In this document: in pieces, positions 1 to 8,667 of the stretch
Position numbering within the stretch: the first letter of the stretch is position 1
Layout of the letters: each line of letters starts with the position of its first letter
Source: Saccharopolyspora spinosa NRRL 18395
Lineage (GTDB): Bacteria > Actinomycetota > Actinomycetes > Mycobacteriales > Pseudonocardiaceae
Length of the DNA: 64,000 nucleotides
Reading direction: 5' to 3'
Assembly: GCF_000194155.1 (NCBI RefSeq)
Contig: NZ_GL877878.1
Span: 2,146,362-2,210,361 of the forward strand
Made by a program: the position numbers and the translations under genes
The notes under the pieces: model-generated
What the model saw: the letters and a program-made list of their open reading frames with translations, nothing else
What the model was told of the DNA's origin: nothing
Databases searched by the model: none

Positions 1-428
1 AACACCTCGGCCACCAAGCCTTCGTCGTCGCGCAGGTGGACGTCACCGCCGACCAGTTCGTCCGGCGTGTGCCTGCCGGACACCACCAGCCGCGCGGGCA
101 CGACGCTCAGCTCGCGGGCCACCTCGTAGGCGACCAGCGCACCCATGCTGTGCCCGAAGAGGACCAGAGGTGCGCCCGAAAGGGCTTCGACCTCGGCGGT
201 GACACCGGCGACGAGCTCGCTCATGGCGGTCGGCGGGGCGTCGGCGATGCGGTCCTCACGGCCGGGGTACTGCACCGCGTGCACCTCGACGTCCGCGGGC
301 GCGAGACCGGACCAGTCGCTGTAGAAACTGGCCGCACCGCCGGCGTGGGGAAAGCACACGAGACGCAGGCGAGCGGCGGGGCGCGGGGTTCGGCAGCGCA
401 GCCAGCGCGCGGCGGTTCGGGGCAGCAC
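1..428 (-). CDS. Type II thioesterase (partial, 3' end outside window)
   Basis: This is an alpha/beta-hydrolase of the type II thioesterase family, which removes wrongly loaded or stalled acyl groups from PKS/NRPS carrier proteins. The reading contains the family opening VCFPHAGGAASFY, the segment QYPGREDR, and the nucleophile elbow GHSMG (catalytic Ser) followed by ALVAYEVAREL. The GTG at 428 was chosen because a purine-rich GAAGGGAAG lies about 10 bases upstream and no ATG is in frame. The catalytic Asp and His fall beyond the window edge. It is transcribed divergently from the ABC importer and shares a 380-bp intergenic region with it. The placement beside a PKS cluster suggests an editing role there. 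The family call is firm; which synthase it serves is inference. Confidence 0.88.
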   Translation of the reverse strand, partial: MLPRTAARWLRCRTPRPAARLRLVCFPHAGGAASFYSDWSGLAPADVEVHAVQYPGREDRIADAPPTAMSELVAGVTAEVEALSGAPLVLFGHSMGALVAYEVARELSVVPARLVVSGRHTPDELVGGDVHLRDDEGLVAEV

Positions 429-481
429 GAGCAGCTCACTTCCCTTCGAAGGAGTCCTGATGAGGTAGAGCAATGTTCAAG

Positions 482-500
482 GCAAGCAAGGGCACCCTAA
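482..500. promoter_or_regulatory. Weak iron-box-like sequence upstream of the thioesterase
   Basis: The sequence GCAAGGGCACCCTAA ends at 500, about 55 bases upstream of the thioesterase start. It keeps the CCTAA half of the actinobacterial IdeR/DmdR iron box (consensus TTAGGTTAGGCTAACCTAA) and matches about 11 of 19 positions. Alone it would be weak. Two better matches in the same cluster make it worth recording. The rest of 429-808 holds no gene that I can see. Confidence 0.35.
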
Positions 501-760
501 CTCGCCGCAGGGAAATACGCAGACCCGTTCGGCAAATCACCTGCGGTTAGTCGCGAGTATCACGTCGACTGATGCGCACATCGACATATAAGTCCAGGTC
601 ACTGCCGAACCCAAAGTCAGATTCCGCCATTCGCCAGATACCCGTATAGGCGTGGGAAAGTGCGTCGATCCGGTCTCAAATGGGTTTCCAGGTGACCTGG
701 AACCCGGTTTCGAACAAGGTGCTTGTGCCGCGCGGAACGCTGGGTTAAGTTGCACCGCGC

Positions 761-781
761 TTAGGTAGACCTAAGTCTTAG
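761..781. promoter_or_regulatory. Candidate iron box / palindromic operator upstream of the ABC importer
   Basis: TTAGGTAGACCTAA at 761-774 is a perfect 6-2-6 inverted repeat, followed directly by GTCTTAG. The TTAGGT and CCTAA arms are those of the IdeR/DmdR iron box, though the spacing is shorter than the canonical 19-mer. It lies 27-48 bases upstream of the importer ATG at 809, where a bound repressor would block the promoter or leader. Regulation by an iron-dependent DtxR-family repressor is inferred. Confidence 0.5.
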
Positions 782-808
782 TCCGCCGCGTTTGCTGGAG
801 GTTCGTCC

Positions 809-2365
809 ATGTGGCTCAGTCGTCGTGATCTGCTGCGCACCGCCGGGCTCGCGCTCGGCGTCGCCGGCGCCACCTCGGTGCTCGGCGCGTGCGGGGCGAG
901 CACGCCCGGCGCCGCTCCGGTCGAGGACACCGGCGCTCGCACACCCAGGCAGGGCGGAAAGCTCAGAGCGGTGTTCACCGGTGGCGGAGCGGCGGAGTCG
1001 CTCGATCCGTTCACCGGGCAGGCGCCGATCGACATCGTGCGCAACGACGTGATCTTCGACTCGCTGTTCACGCTGGAGAACGGCAAGCCCGTGCCACGCC
1101 TGGCGTTGTCCGCCGAACCCGCCGCGGACGCGAAGTCGTTCACGCTCAAGATCCGCGACGGCGTGAAGTGGCACGACGGCTCGCCACTGACCGCACAGGA
1201 CGTCGCGCACACGTTCCGCTACCTGGGCGCGCCGGAGCGGGCGTTCCCCAGCGAGCTCGCGATGTACGTGAACCTCGCCGGGATCGAGGTCGTGGACGAC
1301 GCCACCGTGCGCGTGCCGACCGTGCAGGCGCTGGGTGACCCGGCACTGTTGCTGGCGGCGTTCCTGGTCAAGGTGATCAAGAACGGCACGCAGTCGTTCG
1401 CCCCGCAGACCGCCCTGGGCACCGGGCCGTACCGGGTCAAGGCGTTCGAGGCCGGCCGTGAGGCGACGCTGACCCGCTTCGACGGCTACTGGGACAAGGC
1501 CGGGGTGGTCGACGAACTGGTGCTACTGAGCCTCACCGACCCGCAGGCCAAGACCAACGCGGTGCTCACCGGTCAGGCCGACTACGCCGCCGACATACCG
1601 TTCACCACCGCGAAGATCGGCGCGGCGTCGGCGGAATTGGAGGTCCGCACCGCCGGTGAACGCAGCCGCGTCGGCTTCGGTTTCGTGCTCAACACCACCA
1701 TCGCGCCGTTCAACGATCCGCGCGTGCGGCGTGCGGTGCGGCTCGCCTTGGACCGCAAGGCGTTGGTGGACAGCGTCTTCCTCGGCTACGGCACTGTCGG
1801 CAACGACCTGTTCGGCTACGGCGCCACCGACTTCAGCGCACGGGAACCGCTGGCGCGCAACCTCGACGAGGCCCGCAAGCTCGTCAAGGAGGCGAACGCC
1901 GGTGGCGTGCCGATCGTGATCCGCTCGGCGGAGTACGAGATCGGCTTCAACGCCTCCACCCAGCTCGCCGCCGAGCAGCTCAAGGAGGCCGGACTGGACG
2001 TGCGGCCCGACATCGTCGGTGTGGCGGACTTCTACGACCCGGCGGCGATCACGGCGGCGAACGCGATGACGTTCTCCATCGGCGCCTTGCCGCTGCCCGT
2101 GCTGTACGCGCGGCTCGCGTCGAACCCGGCGTTCGCGTTGGCCGATAACGATCTGAAGGCCGCGATGGCCACCGGCCTCGGCTCTTTGGACGCCGCGGCG
2201 CGAGCCAAGGCGTGGACGCAGGTGCAGGGCGTCATGACGGACCGCGGCAACACCGTCGTCTGGGGACTCGCGGACACCCTCAGCCTGGCGCGCAAGGCGG
2301 TCGCGGGCGTCGAGGTGCGCGGCCTGGCCAAGTACCCGTACCTGGGTCACGCGGGGCTCGCGTGA
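809..2365 (+). CDS. ABC transporter substrate-binding lipoprotein (SBP_bac_5, oligopeptide/nickel type)
   Basis: This 518-residue extracytoplasmic binding protein belongs to the DppA/OppA/NikA class. The N terminus has a twin-arginine-like SRRDLLRTAG (residues 4-13) followed by a lipobox with Cys28 (VLGAC), so it should be a membrane-anchored, possibly Tat-exported, lipoprotein. The body has class hallmarks such as SFTLKIRDGVKWHDG and the later NDPRVRRAVRLALDRKALV. The ATG at 809 follows a good GGAGG site. It is the first gene of a tightly overlapping importer operon (SBP, two permeases, dual ATPase), and its stop overlaps the next start (GTGA). This class imports peptides, nickel complexes and some metallophores. 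A palindromic iron-box-like site lies just upstream, so uptake of a metal chelate is plausible but not shown. Confidence 0.9.
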   Translation: MWLSRRDLLRTAGLALGVAGATSVLGACGASTPGAAPVEDTGARTPRQGGKLRAVFTGGGAAESLDPFTGQAPIDIVRNDVIFDSLFTLENGKPVPRLALSAEPAADAKSFTLKIRDGVKWHDGSPLTAQDVAHTFRYLGAPERAFPSELAMYVNLAGIEVVDDATVRVPTVQALGDPALLLAAFLVKVIKNGTQSFAPQTALGTGPYRVKAFEAGREATLTRFDGYWDKAGVVDELVLLSLTDPQAKTNAVLTGQADYAADIPFTTAKIGAASAELEVRTAGERSRVGFGFVLNTTIAPFNDPRVRRAVRLALDRKALVDSVFLGYGTVGNDLFGYGATDFSAREPLARNLDEARKLVKEANAGGVPIVIRSAEYEIGFNASTQLAAEQLKEAGLDVRPDIVGVADFYDPAAITAANAMTFSIGALPLPVLYARLASNPAFALADNDLKAAMATGLGSLDAAARAKAWTQVQGVMTDRGNTVVWGLADTLSLARKAVAGVEVRGLAKYPYLGHAGLA

Positions 2366-3303
2366 TCAGGCGCGCCGGCCTGCGGCTCGCGACCGGCGCC
2401 GGGCTGGTCCTGCTGCTGTCGGTGCTCGTGCACGTCGGCGTGGATCTGCTCCCCGGTGACGCGGCCACGGCTCGGCTCGGCCCGAACGCGACACCCGAGC
2501 GGGTCGAGGAACTGCGGCACCGGCTGGGACTCGACCAGCCGGTGCTGGCCCGGTACCTGGACTGGCTGGGCGGCGTGCTGCGGGGCGACCTCGGCCTGTC
2601 GGTCACCGGCAAGCCCGTCACCGAGATGCTGTCGGACCGCGTCGGCAACTCGGTGATCCTCACCGCCGTCACGCTCGCCCTGCTCGTGCCGCTGTCGCTC
2701 GGTCTGGGCGTCTTCGCGGCCACCTGGCGCGGCAGGCCCGTGTCGGTGGGGGCGCTGTTGCTGGTGTCGGTGCCGGAATTCGCGGTCGCCGGGGCGTTGG
2801 CGCTGGCGTTCGCGGTGACGTTGCGCTGGCTGCCCGCCGTGTCGTTGATCCCGCTCGGCGACAGCCCGCTCTCCCACCCGGAGGCGTTGGTACTGCCGGT
2901 GCTGGCGCTGCTCGGCGTCGGGCTGTCCTACGCGGTGCGCACGATCCGCTCCGCGGCGGTGACCGCGTTCGGCTCGCCGTACGTGGAGTTCCTGCGGCTC
3001 AACGGGATTTCGTCACGGTCGGTGCTGCGAGCGGCCGTGCTCCCGGCGGTGCTGCCGGTGGCTTTGCAGGTGTGGCTCGTGACCGGGGTCGGGCTGGTCG
3101 GCGGAGGAGTGCTGGTGGAGAAGGTGTTCGGGTATCCGGGCATCGGGGAACTGCTGGTGGCGTCCGTGCAGACCGGCGACCTACCGGTGGTGCAGGCGCT
3201 GGTGCTGGCGCTCGGGAGCGCGATGCTGGTGGCGCTGGCGGTCGCGGATCTCGCGGTGGTGCTGCTGACGCCCCGGTTGCGCACGCAGGCGGTGGCCGCG
3301 TGA
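2362..3303 (+). CDS. ABC transporter permease, DppB/OppB type
   Basis: This 313-residue inner-membrane permease belongs to the binding-protein-dependent transport family (BPD_transp_1). It has an N-terminal membrane segment, a periplasmic loop with the characteristic LGLDQPVLARYLDWLGG and RGDLGLS, and a coupling region followed by VEKVFGYPGIGELLV near the C terminus, typical of DppB proteins. The GTG at 2362 overlaps the stop of the binding-protein gene, and its own stop overlaps the next gene. It would form the transmembrane heterodimer with the following permease. Nothing in the sequence fixes the substrate. Confidence 0.88.
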   Translation: MIRRAGLRLATGAGLVLLLSVLVHVGVDLLPGDAATARLGPNATPERVEELRHRLGLDQPVLARYLDWLGGVLRGDLGLSVTGKPVTEMLSDRVGNSVILTAVTLALLVPLSLGLGVFAATWRGRPVSVGALLLVSVPEFAVAGALALAFAVTLRWLPAVSLIPLGDSPLSHPEALVLPVLALLGVGLSYAVRTIRSAAVTAFGSPYVEFLRLNGISSRSVLRAAVLPAVLPVALQVWLVTGVGLVGGGVLVEKVFGYPGIGELLVASVQTGDLPVVQALVLALGSAMLVALAVADLAVVLLTPRLRTQAVAA

Positions 3304-4082
3304 AGAAGACGTTGCTGGTCCTCGGTGGCATCGTGTTGGCGTTGCTGCTCTTCGGGCCGTTGTTCGCCCCGCACGCCGCGACCACCCCGGTCGGCCTGCC
3401 TTACGCGGCACCGTCCGGCGCGACGCCGTTCGGCACCGACCACCTGGGCCGCGACGTGCTGTCGCGGCTGCTGCACGGCGGCATGCCGTTGGTGCTCACC
3501 AGTCTCGCGGCGGCGTTGATGGGCGCGGTCGTCGGTGCGACGGCGGGTCTCGTGGCCGCCCTCACGCGGTCGAGGTGGGTGGAGAACACGGTGATGCGTC
3601 CGCTCGACGCGATAGCCGCCGTGCCACCGATCCTGGTGCTGCTACTGACGATGACCGCGCTGCCGTCCCGGGCCGGGCTCGTGCTCGCCGTGACTCTCGC
3701 GACGGCTCCGCTCACCGCCCGCGTGACGATGGCCGCCGCCGCGCAGGTCGCCGGTCGTGCGCACGTCGAGGCAGCGGTGGCCCGGGGTGAGAGCTGGGCA
3801 TGGCTGGTGGTCCGCGAGGTAGGGCCGTTGGTGGCGGCGACCGTGCTCGCGGACGCGGGTATGCGGTTCGTGTCGGCCGTTCATCTCGTTGCGGCTGCCG
3901 GTTTCCTCGGGCTCGGAGTGTCCGATTCGGACTGGGGGTTGATGATCGTGGACGCGTTGCCGGGTGCCGCCCTGCAACCGTGGGCGCTCGCCGTGCCTGT
4001 CATCGGGGTCGCGGCGCTCGCGATCGGGGCGAACCTGCTGTCCGACCGCGTGGTGCGGACGTCGAGAGGGCTCGCCGGATGA
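3300..4082 (+). CDS. ABC transporter permease, DppC/OppC type
   Basis: This 260-residue second permease subunit shows the DppC-type opening: one membrane helix, then GTDHLGRDVLSRLLHGG. The inner-membrane coupling region and the AAGFLGLGVSDSDWGLMI segment follow. It is shorter than many DppC proteins because the region before the first transmembrane helix is minimal. The GTG at 3300 overlaps the upstream stop (GTGA) and the gene's stop overlaps the ATPase ATG, so translation is probably coupled through the operon. Confidence 0.87.
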   Translation: MKKTLLVLGGIVLALLLFGPLFAPHAATTPVGLPYAAPSGATPFGTDHLGRDVLSRLLHGGMPLVLTSLAAALMGAVVGATAGLVAALTRSRWVENTVMRPLDAIAAVPPILVLLLTMTALPSRAGLVLAVTLATAPLTARVTMAAAAQVAGRAHVEAAVARGESWAWLVVREVGPLVAATVLADAGMRFVSAVHLVAAAGFLGLGVSDSDWGLMIVDALPGAALQPWALAVPVIGVAALAIGANLLSDRVVRTSRGLAG

Positions 4083-5515
4083 TCGCGAACGTCGACGCGT
4101 TGCGCGTCGAGGCCGGCGGCCGGGCCGTGCTGGACGGCGTGGACCTCACCATCGGCGAGGGCGAGGCGGTGGGTCTCGTCGGCCCGTCCGGATGCGGCAA
4201 GACCACTCTCGCGCTGGCTCTGCTCGGCCACCTCCACGACGGCGCCACGCACGTGAGCGGGCAGGCGTTCGTCGACGGCCGGCCGATGCTGCCGAAGCCC
4301 CCACCACGCGTACGGGGCCACCTGATCGGCTACCTCGGCCAGGATCCCGGCCTGGGGCTCACGCCCTACCTGCGGGTCGACGCGGCACTGAAGCTGGCGG
4401 GCGCCGCCGACGTGTCCGAGGCGCTCGACCGCGTCGGACTGCCTGGTCGGCTGGCACGCCGGTATCCGCACCAGCTGTCGGGCGGGCAGCAGCAACGGGT
4501 GGCGCTGGCGTTCGCGCTGGCCCGCTCACCGCGGCTGCTGGTGCTCGACGAACCCACCGCCGCCCTCGACGTGATGGCGCGCGCGGAGGTGCTCGCGGAG
4601 CTGCGCCGGTTGCGGGACAACGGGGTCGCGCTGCTGTGGATCAGCCACGACCACGGGGCGCTGGGCCAGCTGGTCGACCGGACCCTGGCGCTGCGGCACG
4701 GCCGGATCGCCTCCGCACCAGAGCCGGTGGCCGGCGTGGTGCGCAGACCGTCCACTCAGGACGGAGAGCCGGTGCTGACGGCGACGGCCATCAGCGCCCG
4801 CCACGGCAGGACGCAGGTGCTGCGCGACGTCGACCTCACCGTGCACGCAGGAGAGTGCCTCGCCGTGCTCGGGGTCTCCGGGGCGGGCAAGTCGACCCTC
4901 GCCCGCTGCCTCGCCGGTCTGCACCGGCCCGCTTCCGGCACCACGGCGCTCGCCGGGACCACTCTCGCCGGCGACGTGCGCGGCCGTAGCAGGGACGAGC
5001 GGGCGAGGGTGCAGCTCGTCCCGCAGAACCCCGCGGAGTCGTTGCACCCCAGGCAGACCGTGCGAACCGCATTGCTCCGCCCGCTCAAGGTGCTGCGCAA
5101 GCAGCAGCACGGCGTCGACGAGCTGTTGGCCGCGGTCGGACTTCCCGCGAAGCTGGCGGACCGGTTGCCCGGCGAGCTGTCCGGCGGGCAACGGCAACGC
5201 GTGGCGCTCGCCCGTGCCCTCGCCGCCAGGCCAAAGGTGCTGGTGTGCGACGAGATCACCTCGGCGCTCGACCCGCGGGCGCGGGCCGAGGTGCTCGCGT
5301 TGCTCGACGACCTGCGCCGGGAACGCGGCCTCGCGATCGTGTTCATCACCCACGACGCGGCGGTCGCCGCCGCGATCTCCGACCGGGTGCTCGTCCTCGC
5401 CGAAGGCCGTGTTCTCGCGCACGGCGGCACGGACGAGCTGCTCGCCCGGCCTGACGACCTCCCGTCCCTGCTCGCGCTCGGACGGCCGACCGCGGAGGAC
5501 CCGTGCAAGATCTGA
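4079..5515 (+). CDS. Fused dual-domain ABC transporter ATPase (DppD-DppF type)
   Basis: This 478-residue protein carries two complete nucleotide-binding domains in one chain. Domain 1 has Walker A GPSGCGKT at about 35-42, signature LSGGQQQR at 133-140 and Walker B LLVLDEPT. Domain 2 has Walker A GVSGAGKS at about 265-272, signature LSGGQRQR at 367-374 and Walker B VLVCDEIT. It would power the two upstream permeases. The ATG at 4079 overlaps the preceding stop (ATGA), and the last 13 bases overlap the P450 start, which ties the importer to the biosynthetic genes in one transcript. Canonical DppD/DppF are separate proteins of about 330 residues each; here they are fused and compact. Confidence 0.9.
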   Translation: MIANVDALRVEAGGRAVLDGVDLTIGEGEAVGLVGPSGCGKTTLALALLGHLHDGATHVSGQAFVDGRPMLPKPPPRVRGHLIGYLGQDPGLGLTPYLRVDAALKLAGAADVSEALDRVGLPGRLARRYPHQLSGGQQQRVALAFALARSPRLLVLDEPTAALDVMARAEVLAELRRLRDNGVALLWISHDHGALGQLVDRTLALRHGRIASAPEPVAGVVRRPSTQDGEPVLTATAISARHGRTQVLRDVDLTVHAGECLAVLGVSGAGKSTLARCLAGLHRPASGTTALAGTTLAGDVRGRSRDERARVQLVPQNPAESLHPRQTVRTALLRPLKVLRKQQHGVDELLAAVGLPAKLADRLPGELSGGQRQRVALARALAARPKVLVCDEITSALDPRARAEVLALLDDLRRERGLAIVFITHDAAVAAAISDRVLVLAEGRVLAHGGTDELLARPDDLPSLLALGRPTAEDPCKI

Positions 5516-6714
5516 AACAACTCCCCCAGCTCGACGACGCCTACCTGCAGAACACGCACGCGCTCGCGGCACGGCTGCGGGTCGAAGGCCCCGCACGGCA
5601 GGTCGTCATGCCCGACGGCGTACGTGTGTGGCTCGTGACGACGCACGCCGAGGCGCGCGCGTTGCTCACCGACCCCCGGCTTAGCAGTGATGCCGTGTAC
5701 GACCGGCTTGAGTACGCCCGAGCGTTCGCCGAAGGCAAGAAGATCGAGTTCTCCCGGTCGCTCGCCGGGCACATGCTCAACGTCGACCCGCCCGACCACA
5801 CCCGGTTGCGCAAGCTCGTGAACAAGGCGTTCACCAGCCGCACCATCGCGAAGCTGGCTCCGCGCATCGAGGAGATCACCGCCGAGCTGCTCGACGCGAT
5901 CCCGGAAGGCGAACCCGTCGACCTGATCACGGCGTTCGCGCTTCCGTTGCCCATCAAGGTGATCTGCGAGCTGATGGGCATCCCCGCTGCCGACCAGCAG
6001 CAGTTCGCGACCTGGTCCGGTCAGATGGTGTCGACCGCGGCACCGGAGGAGATCGGCGCCGCGTCCGGGCAGATGGCCGGGTACCTCATGGGGCTGGCGG
6101 AGCAGAAGCGCGCACAGCCGGCCGACGACCTGCTCTCGGCGTTGGTGCACGCGAGCGAGGACGGCGACCAGCTGTCGGTCAACGAGCTGATCGCGATGAC
6201 GTTCGTGTTGCTGATCGGAGGCTACGAGACCACGGTCAACCTGATCTCCAGCGGTGTGTTCAGTCTGCTGCAGGCACCGGACCAGCTGGCGGTGTTGCGG
6301 GAGAACGAGAAGCTGCTGCCCAACGCGATCGAGGAATTCCTGCGGTTCGAGACGCCGAACAACATGGCGTCCCCGCGCTACACCAAGGAACCCGTCGTCG
6401 TCGGAGACGTCGAGATCCCCGAAGGAGAGCTGGTGTTCGTGTCGCTGCTCGCCGGAAACCGCGACGCCGCGCGCTTCCCCGACCCCGACCGGCTCGACAT
6501 CACCCGCCCGACCGGCGCGCACCTCGGGTTCGGGCACGGCATCCACTACTGCGTCGGGGCGCCCCTCGGGCGGCTGGAGGGCGAGATCGCGATCGGCAGG
6601 CTGCTCGAACGTTTCTCGCACATCGAGCTGGCGACGGACCCGGCGTCGTTGCGGTGGCGCAGTAGCACCCAGATGCACGGCCTGGAGTCGCTGCCGCTGG
6701 TCCTGCGCCGCTGA
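5503..6714 (+). CDS. Cytochrome P450
   Basis: This 403-residue bacterial class I P450 has the oxygen-binding I-helix GGYETT at 239-244 (the usual acid/Thr pair), the ExxR helix (E278-R281) and the heme loop FGHGIHYCVGAPLGRLEG with the ligand Cys350. The GTG at 5503 lies inside the ATPase gene, a 13-base overlap, so it is co-transcribed with the importer. It probably hydroxylates or couples an aromatic intermediate or the finished metabolite. The substrate cannot be read from sequence. It needs ferredoxin and reductase partners, and none is encoded in this window. Confidence 0.93.
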   Translation: MQDLKQLPQLDDAYLQNTHALAARLRVEGPARQVVMPDGVRVWLVTTHAEARALLTDPRLSSDAVYDRLEYARAFAEGKKIEFSRSLAGHMLNVDPPDHTRLRKLVNKAFTSRTIAKLAPRIEEITAELLDAIPEGEPVDLITAFALPLPIKVICELMGIPAADQQQFATWSGQMVSTAAPEEIGAASGQMAGYLMGLAEQKRAQPADDLLSALVHASEDGDQLSVNELIAMTFVLLIGGYETTVNLISSGVFSLLQAPDQLAVLRENEKLLPNAIEEFLRFETPNNMASPRYTKEPVVVGDVEIPEGELVFVSLLAGNRDAARFPDPDRLDITRPTGAHLGFGHGIHYCVGAPLGRLEGEIAIGRLLERFSHIELATDPASLRWRSSTQMHGLESLPLVLRR

Positions 6715-6738
6715 CCCTCCGACGAAACGAGAAAGACG

Positions 6739-8556
6739 ATGTGCGGCATCACCGGCTGGGTGGCCTACGACACGGATCTCACCCAGCAGCAAGACGTTCT
6801 GGCCGGCATGACCGCCACCCTGGCCGCCCGCGGCCCGGACGCGGGTGACGTGTGGGTGCGCCCGCGGGCCGGTCTCGGGCACCGCAGGCTCGCGGTGATC
6901 GACCTGCCCGGCGGCGTCCAGCCGATGACGGCGCTCGACGACACCGTGGCACTCGTCTACAGCGGCGAGGTCTACAACTTCGTGGAGCTGCGCGACGAGC
7001 TGGCCGCGCGGGGGCACCGGTTCCGCACCGCGAGCGACACCGAGGTCGTGCTCAACGGCTACCTGGAGTGGGGCGCGGCGGTCGCGGAACGGCTCAACGG
7101 CATGTTCGCGTTCGCCGTCTGGGACGAACGATCCGGCTCGTTGACGCTCGTGCGCGACCGCCTCGGCGTGAAACCGCTGTACTACGCGGAAACCCGTGAC
7201 GGCGTGCTGTTCGGCTCCGAGGCCAAGGCGATCCTGGCGAACCCGCTGGCGTCGCGGAAGGTCGGCCTCGACTGCCTGCACGAGCTGGTGGGGCAGACCA
7301 AGGCACCGGGCTGGGCGTTGTGGGATGGCATGCGCGAGGTCGAGCCCGGCACCGTGCTGACCGTCACGTCGCAGGGCATCCGCGAGCACGTCTACTGGCG
7401 GCTCGGCACGACCGAGCACCTCGACGACCAGGACACGACGGTCGAGACCGTGCGGTCGCTGCTGTCGGACGCGGTGCGGCGCCAGCTGGTGGCGGACGTG
7501 CCGCAGGGTGTGCTGCTCTCCGGCGGGCTCGACTCCAGCGCGCTGACGGGCCTGGCCGCCGAGGTGATGCCGGGGCTGCACACGTTCTCGGTGGACTTCA
7601 CCGGTCAGGAGGAGAACTTCCGGCCGGACGAGCTGCGCGCCGCCTCCGACGAGGCGTTCGTGCGCGAGGTCGTGACGCACGTCGGCTCCACGCACCGCAC
7701 CGTCACCGTCGACACCCGTGAGCTCCTCGACCCGGCGCTGCGCCGGACGGTCGTGCGCGCGTGGGACCTCCCGCTCGGGCTCGGCGACATCAACAGCTCG
7801 CTGCACCTGCTGTTCCGGGCGATCCGCGCCGAGTCGACGGTGGCGTTGTCGGGCGAGTCGGCCGACGAGGTGTTCGGCGGCTACCCGTGGTTCCACCACG
7901 AGGCGGCGCGCACCGCTCGGACGTTCCCGTGGCTGGCGTTCGCGCACTCGATCAACACCGACCGGATGGCGGTGCTGCGCGAGGATCTCCGCGACCGGAT
8001 CGACATCGAGGCGTACGTCGCCGACCAGTACGCGACGGCCGTGGCACGGGTGGAGTTCCTCGACGGCGAGTCCGAGCTCGAACGCCAGATGCGGGTGATC
8101 TGCCACCTGCACCTCACCCGGCTGGTACGGGCGTTGCTCGACCGCAAGGACAGGATGTCCATGTCGACCGGCCTCGAGGTGCGGGTGCCGTTCTGCGACC
8201 ACCGGCTCGTCGAGTACGTCTACAACACGCCGTGGGCGCTGAAGTCGTTCGACGGCAGGGAGAAGTCGCTGCTGCGTGCGGCCGTCCGGCACGTGCTGCC
8301 GGTTTCGGTGGCCGATCGGCTGAAGAGCCCGTACCCGAGCGTGCAGGACACGAAGTACGCCACCGCGTTGCAGTCGCAGGCGGCCGAGGTGCTGGCGGCG
8401 GACTCGGCGGCGTTCGCCCTGGTGGACCGCGGCTGGGTACGCGCGGCGGTGGCGCTGACGCCGGAGGAGATCACCGGGCCGCGGCGCCAAGGGCTGGAGC
8501 GGGTGCTCGACGCGCACCACTGGGTCCAGGAGTACCGGCCGGAGTTCACGTTCTGA
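6739..8556 (+). CDS. asnB: Asparagine synthase (glutamine-hydrolysing) family amidotransferase
   Basis: This 605-residue AsnB-type enzyme starts MCGITGW, so Cys2 is the N-terminal nucleophile of the class II glutaminase domain (about 1-210). The synthetase half carries the ATP PP-loop SGGLDSS at 261-267 and the later SGESADEVFGGYPWFH and STGLEVRVPFCD motifs. Such enzymes adenylate a carboxylate and transfer ammonia from glutamine. In secondary-metabolite clusters they often make a primary carboxamide on a product. It follows the P450 by 24 bases and closes the plus-strand operon. Primary-metabolism asparagine synthesis cannot be excluded, but its position inside the cluster favours tailoring. 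Confidence 0.9.
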   Translation: MCGITGWVAYDTDLTQQQDVLAGMTATLAARGPDAGDVWVRPRAGLGHRRLAVIDLPGGVQPMTALDDTVALVYSGEVYNFVELRDELAARGHRFRTASDTEVVLNGYLEWGAAVAERLNGMFAFAVWDERSGSLTLVRDRLGVKPLYYAETRDGVLFGSEAKAILANPLASRKVGLDCLHELVGQTKAPGWALWDGMREVEPGTVLTVTSQGIREHVYWRLGTTEHLDDQDTTVETVRSLLSDAVRRQLVADVPQGVLLSGGLDSSALTGLAAEVMPGLHTFSVDFTGQEENFRPDELRAASDEAFVREVVTHVGSTHRTVTVDTRELLDPALRRTVVRAWDLPLGLGDINSSLHLLFRAIRAESTVALSGESADEVFGGYPWFHHEAARTARTFPWLAFAHSINTDRMAVLREDLRDRIDIEAYVADQYATAVARVEFLDGESELERQMRVICHLHLTRLVRALLDRKDRMSMSTGLEVRVPFCDHRLVEYVYNTPWALKSFDGREKSLLRAAVRHVLPVSVADRLKSPYPSVQDTKYATALQSQAAEVLAADSAAFALVDRGWVRAAVALTPEEITGPRRQGLERVLDAHHWVQEYRPEFTF

Positions 8557-8586
8557 CGCGACGGGGCGGCCCTCTCTCGGGCCGAC

Positions 8587-8610
8587 GGGGCGGCCCACTC
8601 GGGCCGCCCC
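8587..8610. terminator. Bidirectional hairpin terminator between convergent genes
   Basis: GGGGCGGCCC-ACTC-GGGCCGCCCC is a perfect 10-bp stem with a 4-base loop, followed by a short T/C-rich run. It sits between the convergent asnB and PKS genes. A partial relative of the same stem begins at about 8563. The symmetry should stop transcription from both sides. Confidence 0.8.
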
Positions 8611-8667
8611 TCTTCACTTGCACGACGTTCGTGGGGGGTGGGCCGACGTCTCGGCCCACCCCGCTTC

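Noticed and set aside
36..500. Plus-strand gene opposite the thioesterase
   Set aside because: It is the antisense frame of a clear thioesterase and has no family resemblance or ribosome site.
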